A stretch of 64,000 nt of DNA, taken from Corythucha ciliata (Eukaryota; Arthropoda; Insecta; Hemiptera; Tingidae). Location of the stretch: NCBI GenBank assembly GCA_038030265.1, contig CM075942.1, positions 13,350,029 through 13,414,028 on the forward strand. Reading direction: 5' to 3'. Within the stretch, counting starts at the first letter, position 1. Every line of letters begins with the position of its first letter. The position numbers and the translations under genes are program-made. Under the pieces are notes generated by a model. It was not told where the DNA came from. It searched no databases and saw only the letters and a program-made list of their open reading frames with translations. Shown one piece after another: positions 42,501 to 53,270 of this stretch.

Positions 42501-44633
42501 CGTATCCTTCGGAGCAGGGGAAACCCCCACCCCACCCCGCCTCATAGCCACGACAATACTAACTGTCTCGTTGGTAATTTATGTTAATGGGCGGAACGGG
42601 GCCCATGGACTAACCAATTCCACTCACATTTTTCTTCCTCTCCCAAGTATCACACGCACACTGAAAAACAGTTCAGCAGTATCAAATGTTCCTCAGTTCG
42701 GGTGTAAGCGTGGATGAAGGGTAGGACTGTACTCCGGAATTGTGTAAAAAAAAAAAAAAAAGAGGGTTGGAGGGGGTCGCGGATAAGTGGGAAAACTGGT
42801 TGGGTGTAAAACATTCAAAAGAGGGAGTGCGGGGGGAGGGGGGCTTCGGGTGCCAGAAGTTGGACAGTCGAGCCGGCTGTAACTTCTTGAACGTACATTT
42901 GTGCGAGTCTTAACTGTGGCCTATTTCTGTTTTGTTTTTTTTTTATCTTTAGTAGTTTTTCGGCTTTACAGCTTGCAGGGGCGTTGTAGTAACGTGTTAA
43001 CAGTACATCTGGTCCATCAACACATTTTCAGCTCGTCAAGGTACCGCTTTACCATAATACCTTATTGATTATAAATTTTAAAACTGTGGGCCAGCCATGA
43101 AAAACCATGTAAAGCCAATATCTCCAAAAATATTAATGAAATGATTGAGTTGAAGGGTTGTTGAACGCCATTTTGGCGGGTTGTCACATCGACCCGTTTG
43201 AAAATCACCCCTAGTCCAAAGGGGTGGCTGCGATTGCGCTTAAATCTTTCCCCTACTTATATGTTTTGAAGCTCGAAACGTATTGTTGTCTCCAGATTTC
43301 CCGCTCGATCAAAAAGTTAAAACATCAAATTCATTCGTTTGTCTATAGTTGCGCTATAGCCCGAATGAATACACTGAACGATTTCTCATCGTGCCATTAA
43401 CTGAACATTCCTGTTTTCAAGGTTTGAACAACGTTTAAAAGGCTTTCAAAGGCGTTTTGAAGTCATCACAATGCTTTAGTGGGGATCGCTTATTAAATAT
43501 TAATATTTTTTGAGATGCACATGGCGTTTGGATCTTATCACTTTTCGCTTCCTGGACAGCTGTGAAACGGTTCAGTTGACGAGCTGACACGTTCGATTGA
43601 ACTAAAGAAAAACAATAAGATAATCGAATATTACCAGGCCTAACCGAACACGCTTGTTATTTACCCAAAGGCAATTCAAACGAGTACGCACCGTCTCCCT
43701 GTTCACTGTACATCCTGAACGAAGCGAAAAGCAATATTCTTAACCAAGAGCGATTTCATAGTGAAAGACGAGAGGGCTGTAAAAGAAAACCGATTCAATA
43801 GGGTTCGTACTGTAATACCCCCCCCCCCCTTACTCAATATGCTGCAGTAGAAGGTTGAGTCTAAAAAAAAAAAAAAAAGATATTCTCCCTCTCCAGCAGA
43901 AACCACGACCTTTTCGCTCATAAATTTCTCAAAGTCTGGCGGGTCAGGTAAAACGCTTAAAAAGGGCGATCCCAGACCGTTTTCACTGTTGAAAGAAACT
44001 CTCTCTCTCTCACTCGATCTATCTCTCTCTCTCTATTAGGAATATCCTCCCAAGGGGGAAATAAAATATGACGACGTAGGAAAACTGAGGGTCTTCAAAA
44101 ATTGTTCGCTGTGAGTTGGGCGTTGTCACAACAAATGGTAAAACTACAAAATCCTTTTCGAACTCAAGCTTAGTTTCCATTTTAAAAGTTGCTATTTCAA
44201 GAATACTAGTTAAAGTGACACGCTTGTTCCGACGAACAAACTAATTAAATAGTCTCCTTTGGTTTGACTCTGTTTAAAGCAATTTCAAAAACTTCTCTTC
44301 ACTTGAAAAGGCGATAACCGGTGGGGATGGAGCTATATTTCGCAGTATAGGGAGGGAAGTGGGATTGAGGACCTTAATTTTATCGTTTAATTTAAAACTT
44401 TAACAGTTGGGCATGAAGTTCGAGAGCCACGGAAGAAAACTAGAGGAGCCTCTTTTGCTGTATAAGAGTCTGACAAGAGGGAGAATTAACACAAACGAGA
44501 TAATAGGATTGGTTGGAAGTCAGTGTTAATTGGACGAGAGTTATGCAAGTGACACTTTAAATTCTGTCTAAAACTGTGCTAAAAATGTTGGAAAATTTGT
44601 TGTTCAAGGAGACTCCCAAAGTGAAAAGATATA
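39587..44633. other. Unassigned AT-rich DNA
   Basis: I see no supportable gene in 5 kb. Poly-T at about 40350-40376, poly-A near 42750, C runs near 41510 and 43818, and (CT)n at about 43998-44036 are visible. Frames of up to about 85 codons occur but show no family pattern. Confidence 0.45.
43998..44036. repeat. (TC)n-rich microsatellite
   Basis: Interrupted CT dinucleotide run. Confidence 0.75.
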
Positions 44634-44773
44634 GGCCCAAATTCATAGTCGTCCCTTGAGGAAAATATTCCCTTGAGGGACTCCAAATCAGTCATTCTAA
44701 TTTGTGTAACATCTGTTTTGAGTCGCCGAGTCGAGGAAATATTTTCCTCAAGGGACGACTATGAATTTGGGCC
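44634..44773. mobile_element. 140-bp MITE (GGCCCAAATTCATAG family)
   Basis: Near-perfect inverted repeats of about 37 bp start GGCCCAAATTCATAGTCGTC at both ends. ATA flanks both sides. Size and ends resemble the MITE at 56094-56231 (GGCCCGTATTTATGAACGTT), so they are likely one family, plausibly PIF/Harbinger-type given the 3-bp duplication. Confidence 0.8.
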
Positions 44774-44849
44774 ATAGTGTCTGATCAGATTGACCCTTCA
44801 CAGGCATGTTGATCCCCCTCCACCATGCTGGAGGGCACCCCCGGCCTCA

Positions 44850-45880
44850 TCAACTTTCAAATCATAAGATACTTAGATCACGAAAATTGGGTGTTTAAAG
44901 AGGTAAATCCATGAAATTGCTTTTTTCAAATGAGTCAACCCATCAAAACCTGATAGTTCCATGAACCATGCCCCGAAAAAGTGCTTTATGAGAGGATCAA
45001 AAGCGAAAAATTTGGTGTTTAATGAAACCAACGTTGTAAAATCGTGTTATATCATGCAGTGAGACCCGAGAAATTGCGTTCGAACGAGCCAACTCCTCGA
45101 AATTTCATTTTTTAAGGAGTCGAACGTGTCAAATTAGGGTTTCTAGTTGCCCGGAACCTACGAATTTTCTTATTTTGACTACAACACCCGATAAAGTCGG
45201 TTTTAAATGGACCAACCATGCAAAATTGTGTGTTTTTTTTTGTCGTCCCGTCTGTGGAAATGCTCTTTGAAATGTGTCAGCACCGTGGCATTGCTTTTTG
45301 AATGAGAATAATCTTCGGAATTTTGGTTTTTAAGGTCCAAAACACCAAAAATTATCTTTAAAATGAGCCTACACAAAGTAATAAATTTCTTTTGGAAGCG
45401 TGAATTTTGGTTTTCGAGGCAGTGAAACCCATCAATTTACTTTACAGCTCGAGTTATATGACCAGATGAAATTGGTATTTGAATGAGCCAACCCCCCGGA
45501 AGAGTTGGGTTTTCAGAGAGCCAGCCCCAAGACATTGGTTTTGAACAAGCCAACTCTACGAAATAACTTTTTTATGAGGCCAACCGTGTGGAATATTTAT
45601 TTTGAAAAAATAAGACCTATTGAATTGCTCTTAAAAATAAGCCAACTCCGAGAAATTGGTTATCGAATGGGTCAACAGCACAAAATTTTACTTTTGAGGC
45701 AGTGAAACCCTCAAAATCACTTTCTATCCCCAACCATAGATAGCCCTGCAAAATTGGTTTTCGATTAGTCAACCCCATGAAAATTGTGTCAACGGGGACC
45801 CTTAAAACGGTGAGCTTTTGTTTTTTCAAGGGAGCCAGCTCCCCGTGAAGTTGGTTTTGAACGAGCCAATACAGCAAACT
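44850..45880 (+). repeat. Type-A 30-bp array
   Basis: Diverged units with GAGCCAACCC and GAAATTG(G)TTTTTGAA pieces about every 30 bp. It forms an inverted pair with 46040-46880. Confidence 0.75.
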
Positions 45881-46039
45881 GTGATCATTCCATTAAAAAA
45901 TTTCATTTCACTAAAAAATTATGGAAATTCCTGAGAAAAATCCTGGGGCCGTCAAGGATCCAAAACTTGTGACCCAAAAATCATACAATTTGGGCAACTG
46001 TCTGATCCAGAGCTGATCAGGCGCGTTTGACTCGGTGGA

Positions 46040-46880
46040 AGAAGGAAGAAATCCAAATTTCGATGTTTCACCTCGGTCAAATAAAAATCTTCGCGATTTT
46101 CACTCTTTCAAAAACAAAAATTCGTAGGTTTGAGGTGGACATTCGCTCTTTTAAAACCGAATTTCTTGGACTTGGCTCCATCATGTCGCAATTTCCGATA
46201 TTTACGCTTTAATTACGCGCATTATAGCCCTTTTACATAATTTTGGTAGATTTGGAAAACAATTTCGGCACTTTTTAAAACCAAATGTCATGATTTTGAT
46301 GTTTCAAACCAGTGTTTGCACAGATTTTCGCTCTTCCATATCCAGATGTCGCCGACTTCACTCCTCAAAATCCAAATTTCACAGATTTTTGCCATTTCAT
46401 ACCCCAATTTCTTATAATTTACACTGCAAAAAAACCTAATTTCGTGGCTTAGCTCTTTTAAAAACCAAAATTATGGACTATATAGGTCATTCAAAAGTCC
46501 AAAGTTTGATATTTTGTCTTTTGAAAACCTCATAGCGTTTTCCATTCAATGCAATACACTCGTGTGGTGTAAGTTTTTCCACCCGTGCTCTTTGAATGTT
46601 GTGGTCCTCTCTGGATGTTTATGGAGAGGACGCGGCACTACACTTTTGTGGTGGGTCGAATGGGAATCGCCGTCAGTTTCACAGATTTTTTAAATTAAAA
46701 CCCCGAATTTTGTGGATTTGTCTCGTTCAGTTCCCAATTTGACCCAGTATTGCTCTTTCAGAAAACCAAATTCCGAGGTTTTTGCTCCTTGAATCGCCAA
46801 GTTTTTGGGATCTTACTCCTTTATGACCCAATTTCGGGGATTTTCACTTCGTTAAAATCAAATTTCATGGCATTAGACCA
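46040..46880 (-). repeat. Type-A 30-bp array, reversed
   Basis: Units read TTTTGCTCTTTCAAAAACCA then AATTTCGTGG on the plus strand. Opposite in orientation to 44850-45880. Confidence 0.75.
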
Positions 46881-47007
46881 TTCTATTAATATACTTCACA
46901 ACGAGTAAGGAAAGCGTCACTTTACGCGTGAGTTGTGTTTGGCGATCGAGGCGAAGCCGAGTTCGCTAGCCGATTACTAACAACGCACGCCGACTAAATA
47001 TAAGACG

Positions 47008-47126
47008 TGTGGCGTCCCTTCACATTTTTACATAAAAACATCAGTTGTTCGGTTTGTCTTTGTTAGAAAAATATAGACTTTCGTTCTCTGACTTACGCGG
47101 TCTCGTTTTTCTGGTACACGCTTACA
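47008..47126 (+). repeat. 5' LTR of gypsy element 2
   Basis: 119 bp, TGTGGCGTCCC to ACACGCTTACA. Three differences from the 3' LTR (T/C, G/T, G/T), about 2.5%. Confidence 0.92.
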
Positions 47127-47128
47127 AC

Positions 47129-47145
47129 TGCTGACCCCGACTTCA
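47129..47145 (+). promoter_or_regulatory. Primer-binding site, tRNA-Trp-like
   Basis: TGCTGACCCCGACTTCA, two bases after the LTR, matches the expected tRNA-Trp complement at 14 of 17 positions, with an unbroken GACCCCGAC core. Confidence 0.6.
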
Positions 47146-47156
47146 CTCGTAGGTTT

Positions 47157-47975
47157 ATGGCTCAACCGGCTAATGACGACGCGGTTCTAGAGCCACAACG
47201 CATTTCAAGTGTCTCCGTTCGGCTACCTCCGTTTTGGCGCCACCGGCCCGATCGTTGGTTCCGCCAAGTCGAAGCTCAGTTCGACTTACCAGCCAACCGT
47301 ATCACTCAGGACACTACAAAATTCAATGACGTCGTTTCCACTCTCGACATGGACGTCCTCGAATACGTCAGTGACATCATCAACCACCCGCCTGCAACCC
47401 ACAAATACGATGCCCTGAAAACAGCGCTTCTTTCCGCTTTCACCGACACCGACGAACACAAATTCACCAAACTCCTCCACGAGGTCGAACTTGGAGACGA
47501 TAAACCGTCACAACTTTGGAGGCGCATGAAGGAGCTCGCCGGCACTCAAATATCCGATGACGCGCTCAAAACTTTGTGGCTTCACCAACTTCCGTCTTCC
47601 GTCCAATCCATTCTCGCCATCAGTTCCGAACCTTTACAGATTCTCACAAAATTAGCCGACAAAGTTTTCGAAGCTGCTGACCGTGGACGACATCACTTCC
47701 TTCCTCCAGAGTCAACACATTCCCCTTCCGAACCCACAACTTCCGCACCTTCTTCTTCCACCCTTCTCGACGCGATCCAACGGCTCACTCAACGCCTTAC
47801 CGACCTCGAACAACGTTCAACCCCCTCGCTGATACGCCGTCGCTACAGATCACCTTGTCCCAAACCAGAACTACACACTTCACCCCCAAAAACAGGTTTC
47901 TGTTATTATCACGAAAGGTTCGGTAACAAAGCTCAAAACTGTCGTTCCCCCTGTTCCTTTTCTTCAAAAAACTAA
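47157..47975 (+). CDS. gag: Gag polyprotein, gypsy element 2
   Basis: This 272-residue intact frame has LPPFWRHRPDRWFRQVEAQF (23-42), a capsid region ending ...VELGDDKPSQLWRRMKELAG, a Pro/Ser/Thr-rich linker, and the CHCC nucleocapsid box at 249-266 (C-x2-H-x9-C-x3-C). It is clearly homologous to Gag of element 1 over the whole length but well diverged, and is more GC-rich. The ATG is the first in this frame after the PBS. The TAA at 47973-47975 overlaps the first ATG of the pol frame as TAATG and is immediately preceded by the slippery heptamer AAAAAAC. Its role would be particle assembly and RNA packaging. Confidence 0.88.
   Translation: MAQPANDDAVLEPQRISSVSVRLPPFWRHRPDRWFRQVEAQFDLPANRITQDTTKFNDVVSTLDMDVLEYVSDIINHPPATHKYDALKTALLSAFTDTDEHKFTKLLHEVELGDDKPSQLWRRMKELAGTQISDDALKTLWLHQLPSSVQSILAISSEPLQILTKLADKVFEAADRGRHHFLPPESTHSPSEPTTSAPSSSTLLDAIQRLTQRLTDLEQRSTPSLIRRRYRSPCPKPELHTSPPKTGFCYYHERFGNKAQNCRSPCSFSSKN
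47966..47972 (+). promoter_or_regulatory. Canonical -1 frameshift heptamer (A AAA AAC)
   Basis: Read A-AAA-AAC in the gag frame and followed directly by the TAA stop. Slipping back one base gives CTA ATG TTC..., the pol frame. The same spot contains TAATG (47973-47977), so stop-restart translation is an alternative. Confidence 0.7.
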
Positions 47976-48418
47976 TGTTCCGATCGCAGGTGGCGGCAAG
48001 CGATCGCCGTAACTCGACACGCCGCCTATTTGTCACCGACAAAACAACCAAAGTTCGTTTCCTCATCGACTCAGGCGCCGACGTAAGCGTCATTCCCTGC
48101 ACGCGCCGCGACAAAACTAATGGCCCACAGAAGTTCACCTTGTCTACTGCTGATGGTTCTGCGATCCCTACGTATGGTTCCCACTTTCTCTCACTTGATG
48201 TCGGTCTTCACCGTTCGTTTCGATGGCCCTTCGTCTTCACAGAGGTAACATACCCCATTATCGGAGCCGACTTCTTGGCACACTTCGATCTTCTCATCGA
48301 CCTCCGTCGTCATCGTCTGTTGGATGGCACTCCTCAACTTTCTGTCGCTGGTGTTCATCCTTCACCTGCACCGTCGAATAACCCAGCACGCCTGAACCTC
48401 TGTGACACGACGAATTAG
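47975..48418 (+). CDS. pol: Pol, protease segment, gypsy element 2
   Basis: This 147-residue frame, -1 to gag, holds a complete retroviral-type aspartic protease: FLIDSGADVSVIP with the D-S-G triad (residues 31-33 region), then a flap-like segment, and the second conserved block YPIIGADFLAHFDLLIDL (about 91-108). It ends at TAG 48416-48418 in the linker between protease and RT, and pol continues in the same frame after it, so the stop is a point mutation. Comparison with this segment shows what element 1 has lost. Confidence 0.85.
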   Translation: MFRSQVAASDRRNSTRRLFVTDKTTKVRFLIDSGADVSVIPCTRRDKTNGPQKFTLSTADGSAIPTYGSHFLSLDVGLHRSFRWPFVFTEVTYPIIGADFLAHFDLLIDLRRHRLLDGTPQLSVAGVHPSPAPSNNPARLNLCDTTN

Positions 48419-48427
48419 TTTGCCGCG

Positions 48428-49891
48428 TTGCTCACGCAATTCCCTGAGATCGTTCAACCTCCCTCCTTTCCACGCCCATCTCTACCACACAATACCCAGC
48501 ACGCAATCGAAACCACCGGACCACCTGTTCGTTCCCGCTTTCGACGTCTTCACCCCGACAAGTTGAAAGCTGCCAAAGCAGAATTCCAGACAATGCTAGA
48601 CCTCGGCATCTGTCGTCCCTCTAAATCTTGTTGGTCTAGTCCGCTCCACCTCGTTCCTAAAAAAGACGGCACCTGGCGACCTTGTGGTGATTTCCGACGC
48701 CTAAACGCTGTCACCAAACCTGACCTCTACTCTCTCCCTCATCTTCACGATTTCACGTCCAATCTTCACGGAACGACAATTTACTCGAAGCTAGATCTCC
48801 TTCGAGCATACAACCAAATACCAGTCGCACCTTCCGACATCGAAAAAACCGCCATCATCACACCTTTCGGCCTTTTTGAATTTCCGATGATGTGTTTTGG
48901 TTTACGTAACGCCGGTCAATCATTTCAGCGATTTATGGATGAAATACTTCGCGACCTTCCCTTCATCTTCGTTTACCTCGACGATGCGCTTATCGCTTCC
49001 AAATCTCCCGCAGAACATCTGGAGCATCTCACTCTCGTTTTACAGCGTTTCAGGAGCTACGGACTCCATCTTAACGTGAAAAAAAGTGTTTTCGGCGTAA
49101 CCGAAGTAGACTTCTTAGGTTTCCGTGTCAAACCATCGGGCACATCACCACTTCCTCAACGTGTTCGTGCCCTCACCGAAGCTCCTCGACCTACAACCTT
49201 TCAATCCTTGCGTCGTTTCCTCGGAACCATAAATTTCTACCGCCGCTTCATTCGCCGCGTGGCCTGGGCCCAAATCACGCTTCACGACGCATTAAAAACT
49301 AGCAAAAGCGAAACATCTCCCATCCGATGGACTGATCAGTTGATTGAGGCCTACGACCATTGCCTGCAAGATCTCGCTGACGCTACCCTTCTCGTCCACC
49401 CCAAGCCTGACTCACCCTTGACCCTTTTCGTCGACGCTTCAGATACTTCCATTGGCTCTGCTCTTCATCAACAAACCGACGGTACCTGCCAACCGCTAGC
49501 GTTTTTCTCTCGGAAGCTCAGTGAAACCGAACGACGGTACAGTGCCTATGACAAAGAGCTTCTAGCAATTTACGCTTCAGTCAAGCACTTTCGGGACTTC
49601 GTCGAGGATCAACAACTCACAATTTTCACAGACCACAAGCCCCTCATTTTCGCTTTCAAGCAAAAACCAGAAAAGGCGTCCCCTCGTCAATTTCGTCACT
49701 TAGATTTTGGAGCGCAGTTCACGACCGATATTCGACACATCAAAGGAAGTGAAAACGTCGTAGCAGATAACCTTTCCCGAGTCGACTCCATCCATATTTT
49801 CGATTTCACAGTCGTCGCTAAAATTCAAGAAGCAGACGACGAGCTAAAAAAGCTCTGCCTCAATTCGTCACTCAATCTTCGTCGAGAATAG
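48428..49891 (+). CDS. pol: Pol, RT and RNase H segment, gypsy element 2
   Basis: This 487-residue segment runs in the same frame as the protease. The RT shows the fingers ([20 protein letters not shown]), [22 protein letters not shown], catalytic YLDD (48974-48985), and the [12 protein letters not shown] connection. RNase H follows with [28 protein letters not shown] and FTDHKPL, containing the D-E-D carboxylates. It ends at TAG 49889-49891 between RNase H and integrase, and the frame remains open beyond. RT and RNase H would make element cDNA in the particle. Intact apart from the stops at either end. Confidence 0.88.
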   Translation: MLTQFPEIVQPPSFPRPSLPHNTQHAIETTGPPVRSRFRRLHPDKLKAAKAEFQTMLDLGICRPSKSCWSSPLHLVPKKDGTWRPCGDFRRLNAVTKPDLYSLPHLHDFTSNLHGTTIYSKLDLLRAYNQIPVAPSDIEKTAIITPFGLFEFPMMCFGLRNAGQSFQRFMDEILRDLPFIFVYLDDALIASKSPAEHLEHLTLVLQRFRSYGLHLNVKKSVFGVTEVDFLGFRVKPSGTSPLPQRVRALTEAPRPTTFQSLRRFLGTINFYRRFIRRVAWAQITLHDALKTSKSETSPIRWTDQLIEAYDHCLQDLADATLLVHPKPDSPLTLFVDASDTSIGSALHQQTDGTCQPLAFFSRKLSETERRYSAYDKELLAIYASVKHFRDFVEDQQLTIFTDHKPLIFAFKQKPEKASPRQFRHLDFGAQFTTDIRHIKGSENVVADNLSRVDSIHIFDFTVVAKIQEADDELKKLCLNSSLNLRRE

Positions 49892-50214
49892 ATACCTGGC
49901 CTCAACATATCGTTATTTTGCGACGATAGACACCGCGTTTTTATTCCCGTATCCCTTCGTCGTCAAGCGTTCGCTCTAATTCACAACAGCGCACACCCAT
50001 CTCCAAAGCGTACATCACAACTAATTCGTGAACGATTTGTTTGGCCCGGAATTGAGCGAGACTCCAGATCTTGGGCAAGAAACTGCCTTCAATGTCATAA
50101 ATCCAAAATTAGACGTCATACCCGTAGTCCTCTCGGAGTTTTCCCTCCCGTCGACGCACGTTTTCAATGCGCCTACTTGGACATCATTGGTCCACTTCCC
50201 CCATCACACGGTAT
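49892..50214 (+). pseudogene. pol: Pol, integrase zinc domain and first catalytic Asp, gypsy element 2
   Basis: In the protease/RT frame after TAG 49889, the sequence reads the HHCC zinc domain (IHNSAHPSP ... RNCLQCHKSK, H-x3-H and C-x2-C) and the start of the catalytic core with LDIIGPLPP (D at 50180-50182). The frame is lost at 50215-50228, where GCACTAC is duplicated in tandem. The rest of integrase continues one base out of register. Confidence 0.8.
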
Positions 50215-50221
50215 GCACTAC

Positions 50222-50972
50222 GCACTACATCCTCACCTTGATTGACCGTTTTTCTTCCTGGCCCGAAGCCATACCCATTCAATCAATCTCCACCGAAACA
50301 GTGGCTGACGCTCTTTTCAAGAAATGGATCGCCCGTTACGTCGTTCCCGCTAAGATCATCACCGACAGAGGTCGACAATTCGAGTCCAATCTTTTCCGAA
50401 TTCTCAACTACCGCCTCGGGATTCGTCATTTTCGTACGACAGCGTACCATCCGCAGTCCAATGGTAAACTTGAAAGATGGCACCGCTCTCTTAAAAACGC
50501 TCTCAAATGCCATAACTCTACCGATTGGTGTTCACTTCTACCAATCGTTCTGCTCGGTTTGCGAAACGTGCCAAACCAATCTGGCCATTCAGCTGCAGAA
50601 CTTCATTTTGGCTCTACACTACGATTACCCGGTGAATTCTTCGATCCACCTGACCCGTCCACCGTCAATCCGTCACAATTCCTTCAGCGACTTCAAGAGT
50701 TTTTTCGTCATGTCCGGCCAGCCACCGACATCCACAACTCCTCACAAAAAACGTTTGTTCACCCTCACCTCTCTTCGGCTGAGCAAGTTTTCGTTCGTGT
50801 CGATTCCATCAGAAAACCGCTTCAACAACCTTATGATGGACCTTACCCTGTCCTCGAAAGAAACGACAAATATTTCACACTGGACATACACGGCAAGAAA
50901 ACTTTTGTTTCGATCGACCGTCTAAAACCTGCGTTTCATCTACCAACTCAACCCCTTCGAGACGTCCACTAA
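50222..50972 (+). CDS. pol: Pol, integrase core and C-terminus, gypsy element 2 (shifted frame)
   Basis: An open frame from 50028 becomes meaningful only after the 7-bp duplication at about 50222. It contains LTLIDRFSSWPEA, the second Asp (ITDRGRQFES, D 50364) and the Glu (GKLERWHRS, E 50472), spaced DD35E. A long tail follows with the GPY/F-type module (YDGPYPVLERND) and SIDRLKPA. The residues encoded at 50028-50220 in this frame are not integrase. Strand transfer into target DNA would be the role of the intact protein. The stop at 50970-50972 precedes the polypurine tract by about 60 bp. Confidence 0.85.
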
Positions 50973-51032
50973 CTCGACTACGTGGCCTATCCCATCTTTC
51001 TGCGCGACACTCTCGTCTTCCTCGCGTTCACT

Positions 51033-51043
51033 GGGAGGGGGGG
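51033..51043 (+). promoter_or_regulatory. Polypurine tract, gypsy element 2
   Basis: GGGAGGGGGGG, then TTAA, then the 3' LTR. Confidence 0.75.
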
Positions 51044-51047
51044 TTAA

Positions 51048-51166
51048 TGTGGCGTCCCTTCACACTTTTACATAAAAACATCAGTTGTTCGGTTTTTCTT
51101 TGTTAGAAAAATATAGACTTTCGTTCTCTGACTTACGCGGTCTCGTTTTTCTTGTACACGCTTACA
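51048..51166 (+). repeat. 3' LTR of gypsy element 2
   Basis: 119 bp, same ends as the 5' LTR, three differences. Confidence 0.92.
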
Positions 51167-51799
51167 GACGACTCACTCCAAACACGTCACTCCTAGCAAT
51201 GACGGAAAGTACTTTTCGCGTGTCTAGCGTGTAAAGTTCGAGTTTACAGCCAAAAAAAACAAGTGCAGGATGTCGATAGAAACACGCCCGTGATGTAAAA
51301 ACTTTACCTCACAGAAAAGTAGTGGCGTAAAAATTTTATCTAACTGAACAGGGGAAGACGTAACCAAGCAACCTTACGTGACTAGGCTTCCGTTTTACGA
51401 TTATTTAGTTCACCAAACGTTATTAGGCGTATGTCAAAAGCTGGGTAGCTAGCCACGCGAAAAATAGTGTACACAACTCGTGAGGGAGTAGAATTGCCTC
51501 GCTCGTTTCTTTCAGCTCACTCGACTGTGCCTCGTTAAGCAAAAAAAAAACTCGCGTGCAAAATTCTACTTCCCTCACTCGTTGTGTAGTATACTATTAC
51601 ATCACTCCTAGCAGTGACTTAATGTACTTTCGTTCACTCGGTGACGTATAGTAAGCAAATAACACGATGAGATTAATGTGTTTCTTTCATGGCTTCGTGG
51701 TGAGGTTGCCATGGTGAAAATAGCCACTTCCTTCGTAGCGCAATAAGCGAAAAATATTTTAGTTAATTCTTTAAACTAATTCAGTTCGTTCGCATACCA

Positions 51800-52170
51800 A
51801 ACAACGCAATTTTTGTTTTTTCAAAACACAATTTAGCTGCGGGATCTCGCTCCTTCATAATCAAATGAAGTGGATTTGGCTCTTTAATAGACCAATTTTA
51901 CGAATTTTTGCTATTTCATACGTCAATCGCACGTGTATTTTCACTCTTTCAGATACCAGGCGGAGTTTGCTCTCTCTAAAATCAGTTTTGCTGGTTTGGC
52001 TCATTTGAAAAATAGACTTTTAAAAAGCCAATTGAGTGGGTTTTCTCTTTGAAACCTCGATTTTGTGGACTTCCTTCTTTCAAAACAAATTTCGGTTCCT
52101 TCAAAACCCAAATTGGCACTTGATGTTTTCGCTTTATCAAGAATCACGTGTATTTCGTGGATTTGTCTCC
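51800..52170 (-). repeat. Type-A 30-bp array, reversed
   Basis: Units such as TTTGGCTCTTTAATAGACCA and AATTTTACGAATTTTTGCT. It probably continues the reversed arm interrupted at 46889. Confidence 0.65.
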
Positions 52171-52259
52171 TTCAATAGTACGTTATAGTTTAGGACGATA
52201 AGAGGGAATGCAGTGACAATTATAGGTGCACCCTAATAGGAGACCCTTGCTCTGAAAAA

Positions 52260-53270
52260 TGAGCCCCGCATGAATTTTTTGAATCGGTCACAAGCGCGAA
52301 ATTTGGTTTTTGAGGCGCTAAAACCCATAGAATAGTTTTCTGATTGAGCCTACGGCCGCATGAAATTATTCGTTTTTGTATTTTCAGGAGCTAACCCTGA
52401 AAAGTTGGATTGAGAGGGCCCACTTTGTGAAATTATGTATTCGAGAGAAGCCAGACCCACAAAATTGGCTTTTTGAGTAGGCGAAATCCACGAAATTATT
52501 CTTTTTTTCGTGAGCCAGCCCCGCCATATTGGTTTTTAACGGGCCAAACAAACCTACGGTTCCAAATCCGTGAATTTTTTTTTTTCGGGGGGTACAAATC
52601 CTGTGATATTCTGGTTTTAATGGGCCAACTCTGAGAAATGTTGTGCTAAAAAATAGCAAAACCCGCGACATTTATCTTTATTATGAGTCAAAAAAAGCCT
52701 GGAGATGTTGATTTGAAAAGCGTGAAATCTGTAGGATATTTAAGGGATATGTGACACCGCGAGATTGGATTTTTAGCTTGGTCTGGATCTGCGAGATTTC
52801 GTTTTGAAGGACCCCGTCCGAAGGAATAGTTGCTGAACGTTAAATCAGTTCTTGAATTTGCCAAATCCGTGAAGTTCAATTTTTCAAGTGTTAAATCTAT
52901 GAAATTGTAACTTACAAAGAGCCCGCAACCGTCGGAATTGCATTTTTAAGGGTCGCAAGCCCGAGAAATACATTTTTTGAAAGAGTCAATTCCCATGACA
53001 TCACCTCACAAAATTGGCTTTTCAGAGTCAATCCAGCGAAATTAGCCTTTTGAGTGAACAAAGTCCGGTGTGAGTGTCTAGAATCGCTAATAGTACGAAA
53101 AATGTTGCGTTATAAAGGACTAAACTCACGAAATTTTGTTTTTAGAAAGGGAACGTGACCCAAAATTGCTCTTTAAAATGAGCCAAAATCCTGTAAATTT
53201 TGATTTCAAATGTATGAAATCCGAGCCGTTGGCCTTTCACAAAAATTGATCAATGAAATTGAGAAAATCT
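52260..53270 (+). repeat. Type-A 30-bp array
   Basis: Forward units with GAAATTGG(T)TTTT and GAGCCA pieces. Inverted partner at 54690-55010. Confidence 0.7.

Larger units (their letters stand above)
47008..51166 (+). mobile_element. Ty3/gypsy retrotransposon 2 (CsRn1-like), full length but defective
   Basis: 4159 bp with 119-bp LTRs that differ at three positions. Target duplication GACG lies at 47004-47007 and 51167-51170. Order: LTR, tRNA-Trp-like PBS, gag, slippery site, protease, RT/RNase H, integrase, polypurine tract, LTR. No env. Defects are TAG at 48416 and 49889 and a frameshift in integrase at 50215-50228. It shares the Gag CHCC box and domain order with element 1 but is a different family. 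Confidence 0.92.
46889..51593. mobile_element. TIR element split by gypsy element 2
   Basis: The left end ATATACTTCACAACGAGTAA and the right end, inverted TATACTACACAACGAGTGAG, match over about 25 bp with few differences. CTATTA lies just outside both ends. Without gypsy 2 the element is about 540 bp and non-coding, with internal CTCACTCG/CGAGTGAGG repeats. Confidence 0.55.

Noticed and set aside
39587..44633. Exons of a host gene in the largest unassigned interval
   Set aside because: Frames are short, often homopolymer-driven, and show no conserved motif; splice-like sites alone are not evidence.
50028..50220. N-terminal part of the 50028 frame as real protein
   Set aside because: In this stretch the zinc-domain sequence is in the other frame, so these residues are out-of-frame integrase.
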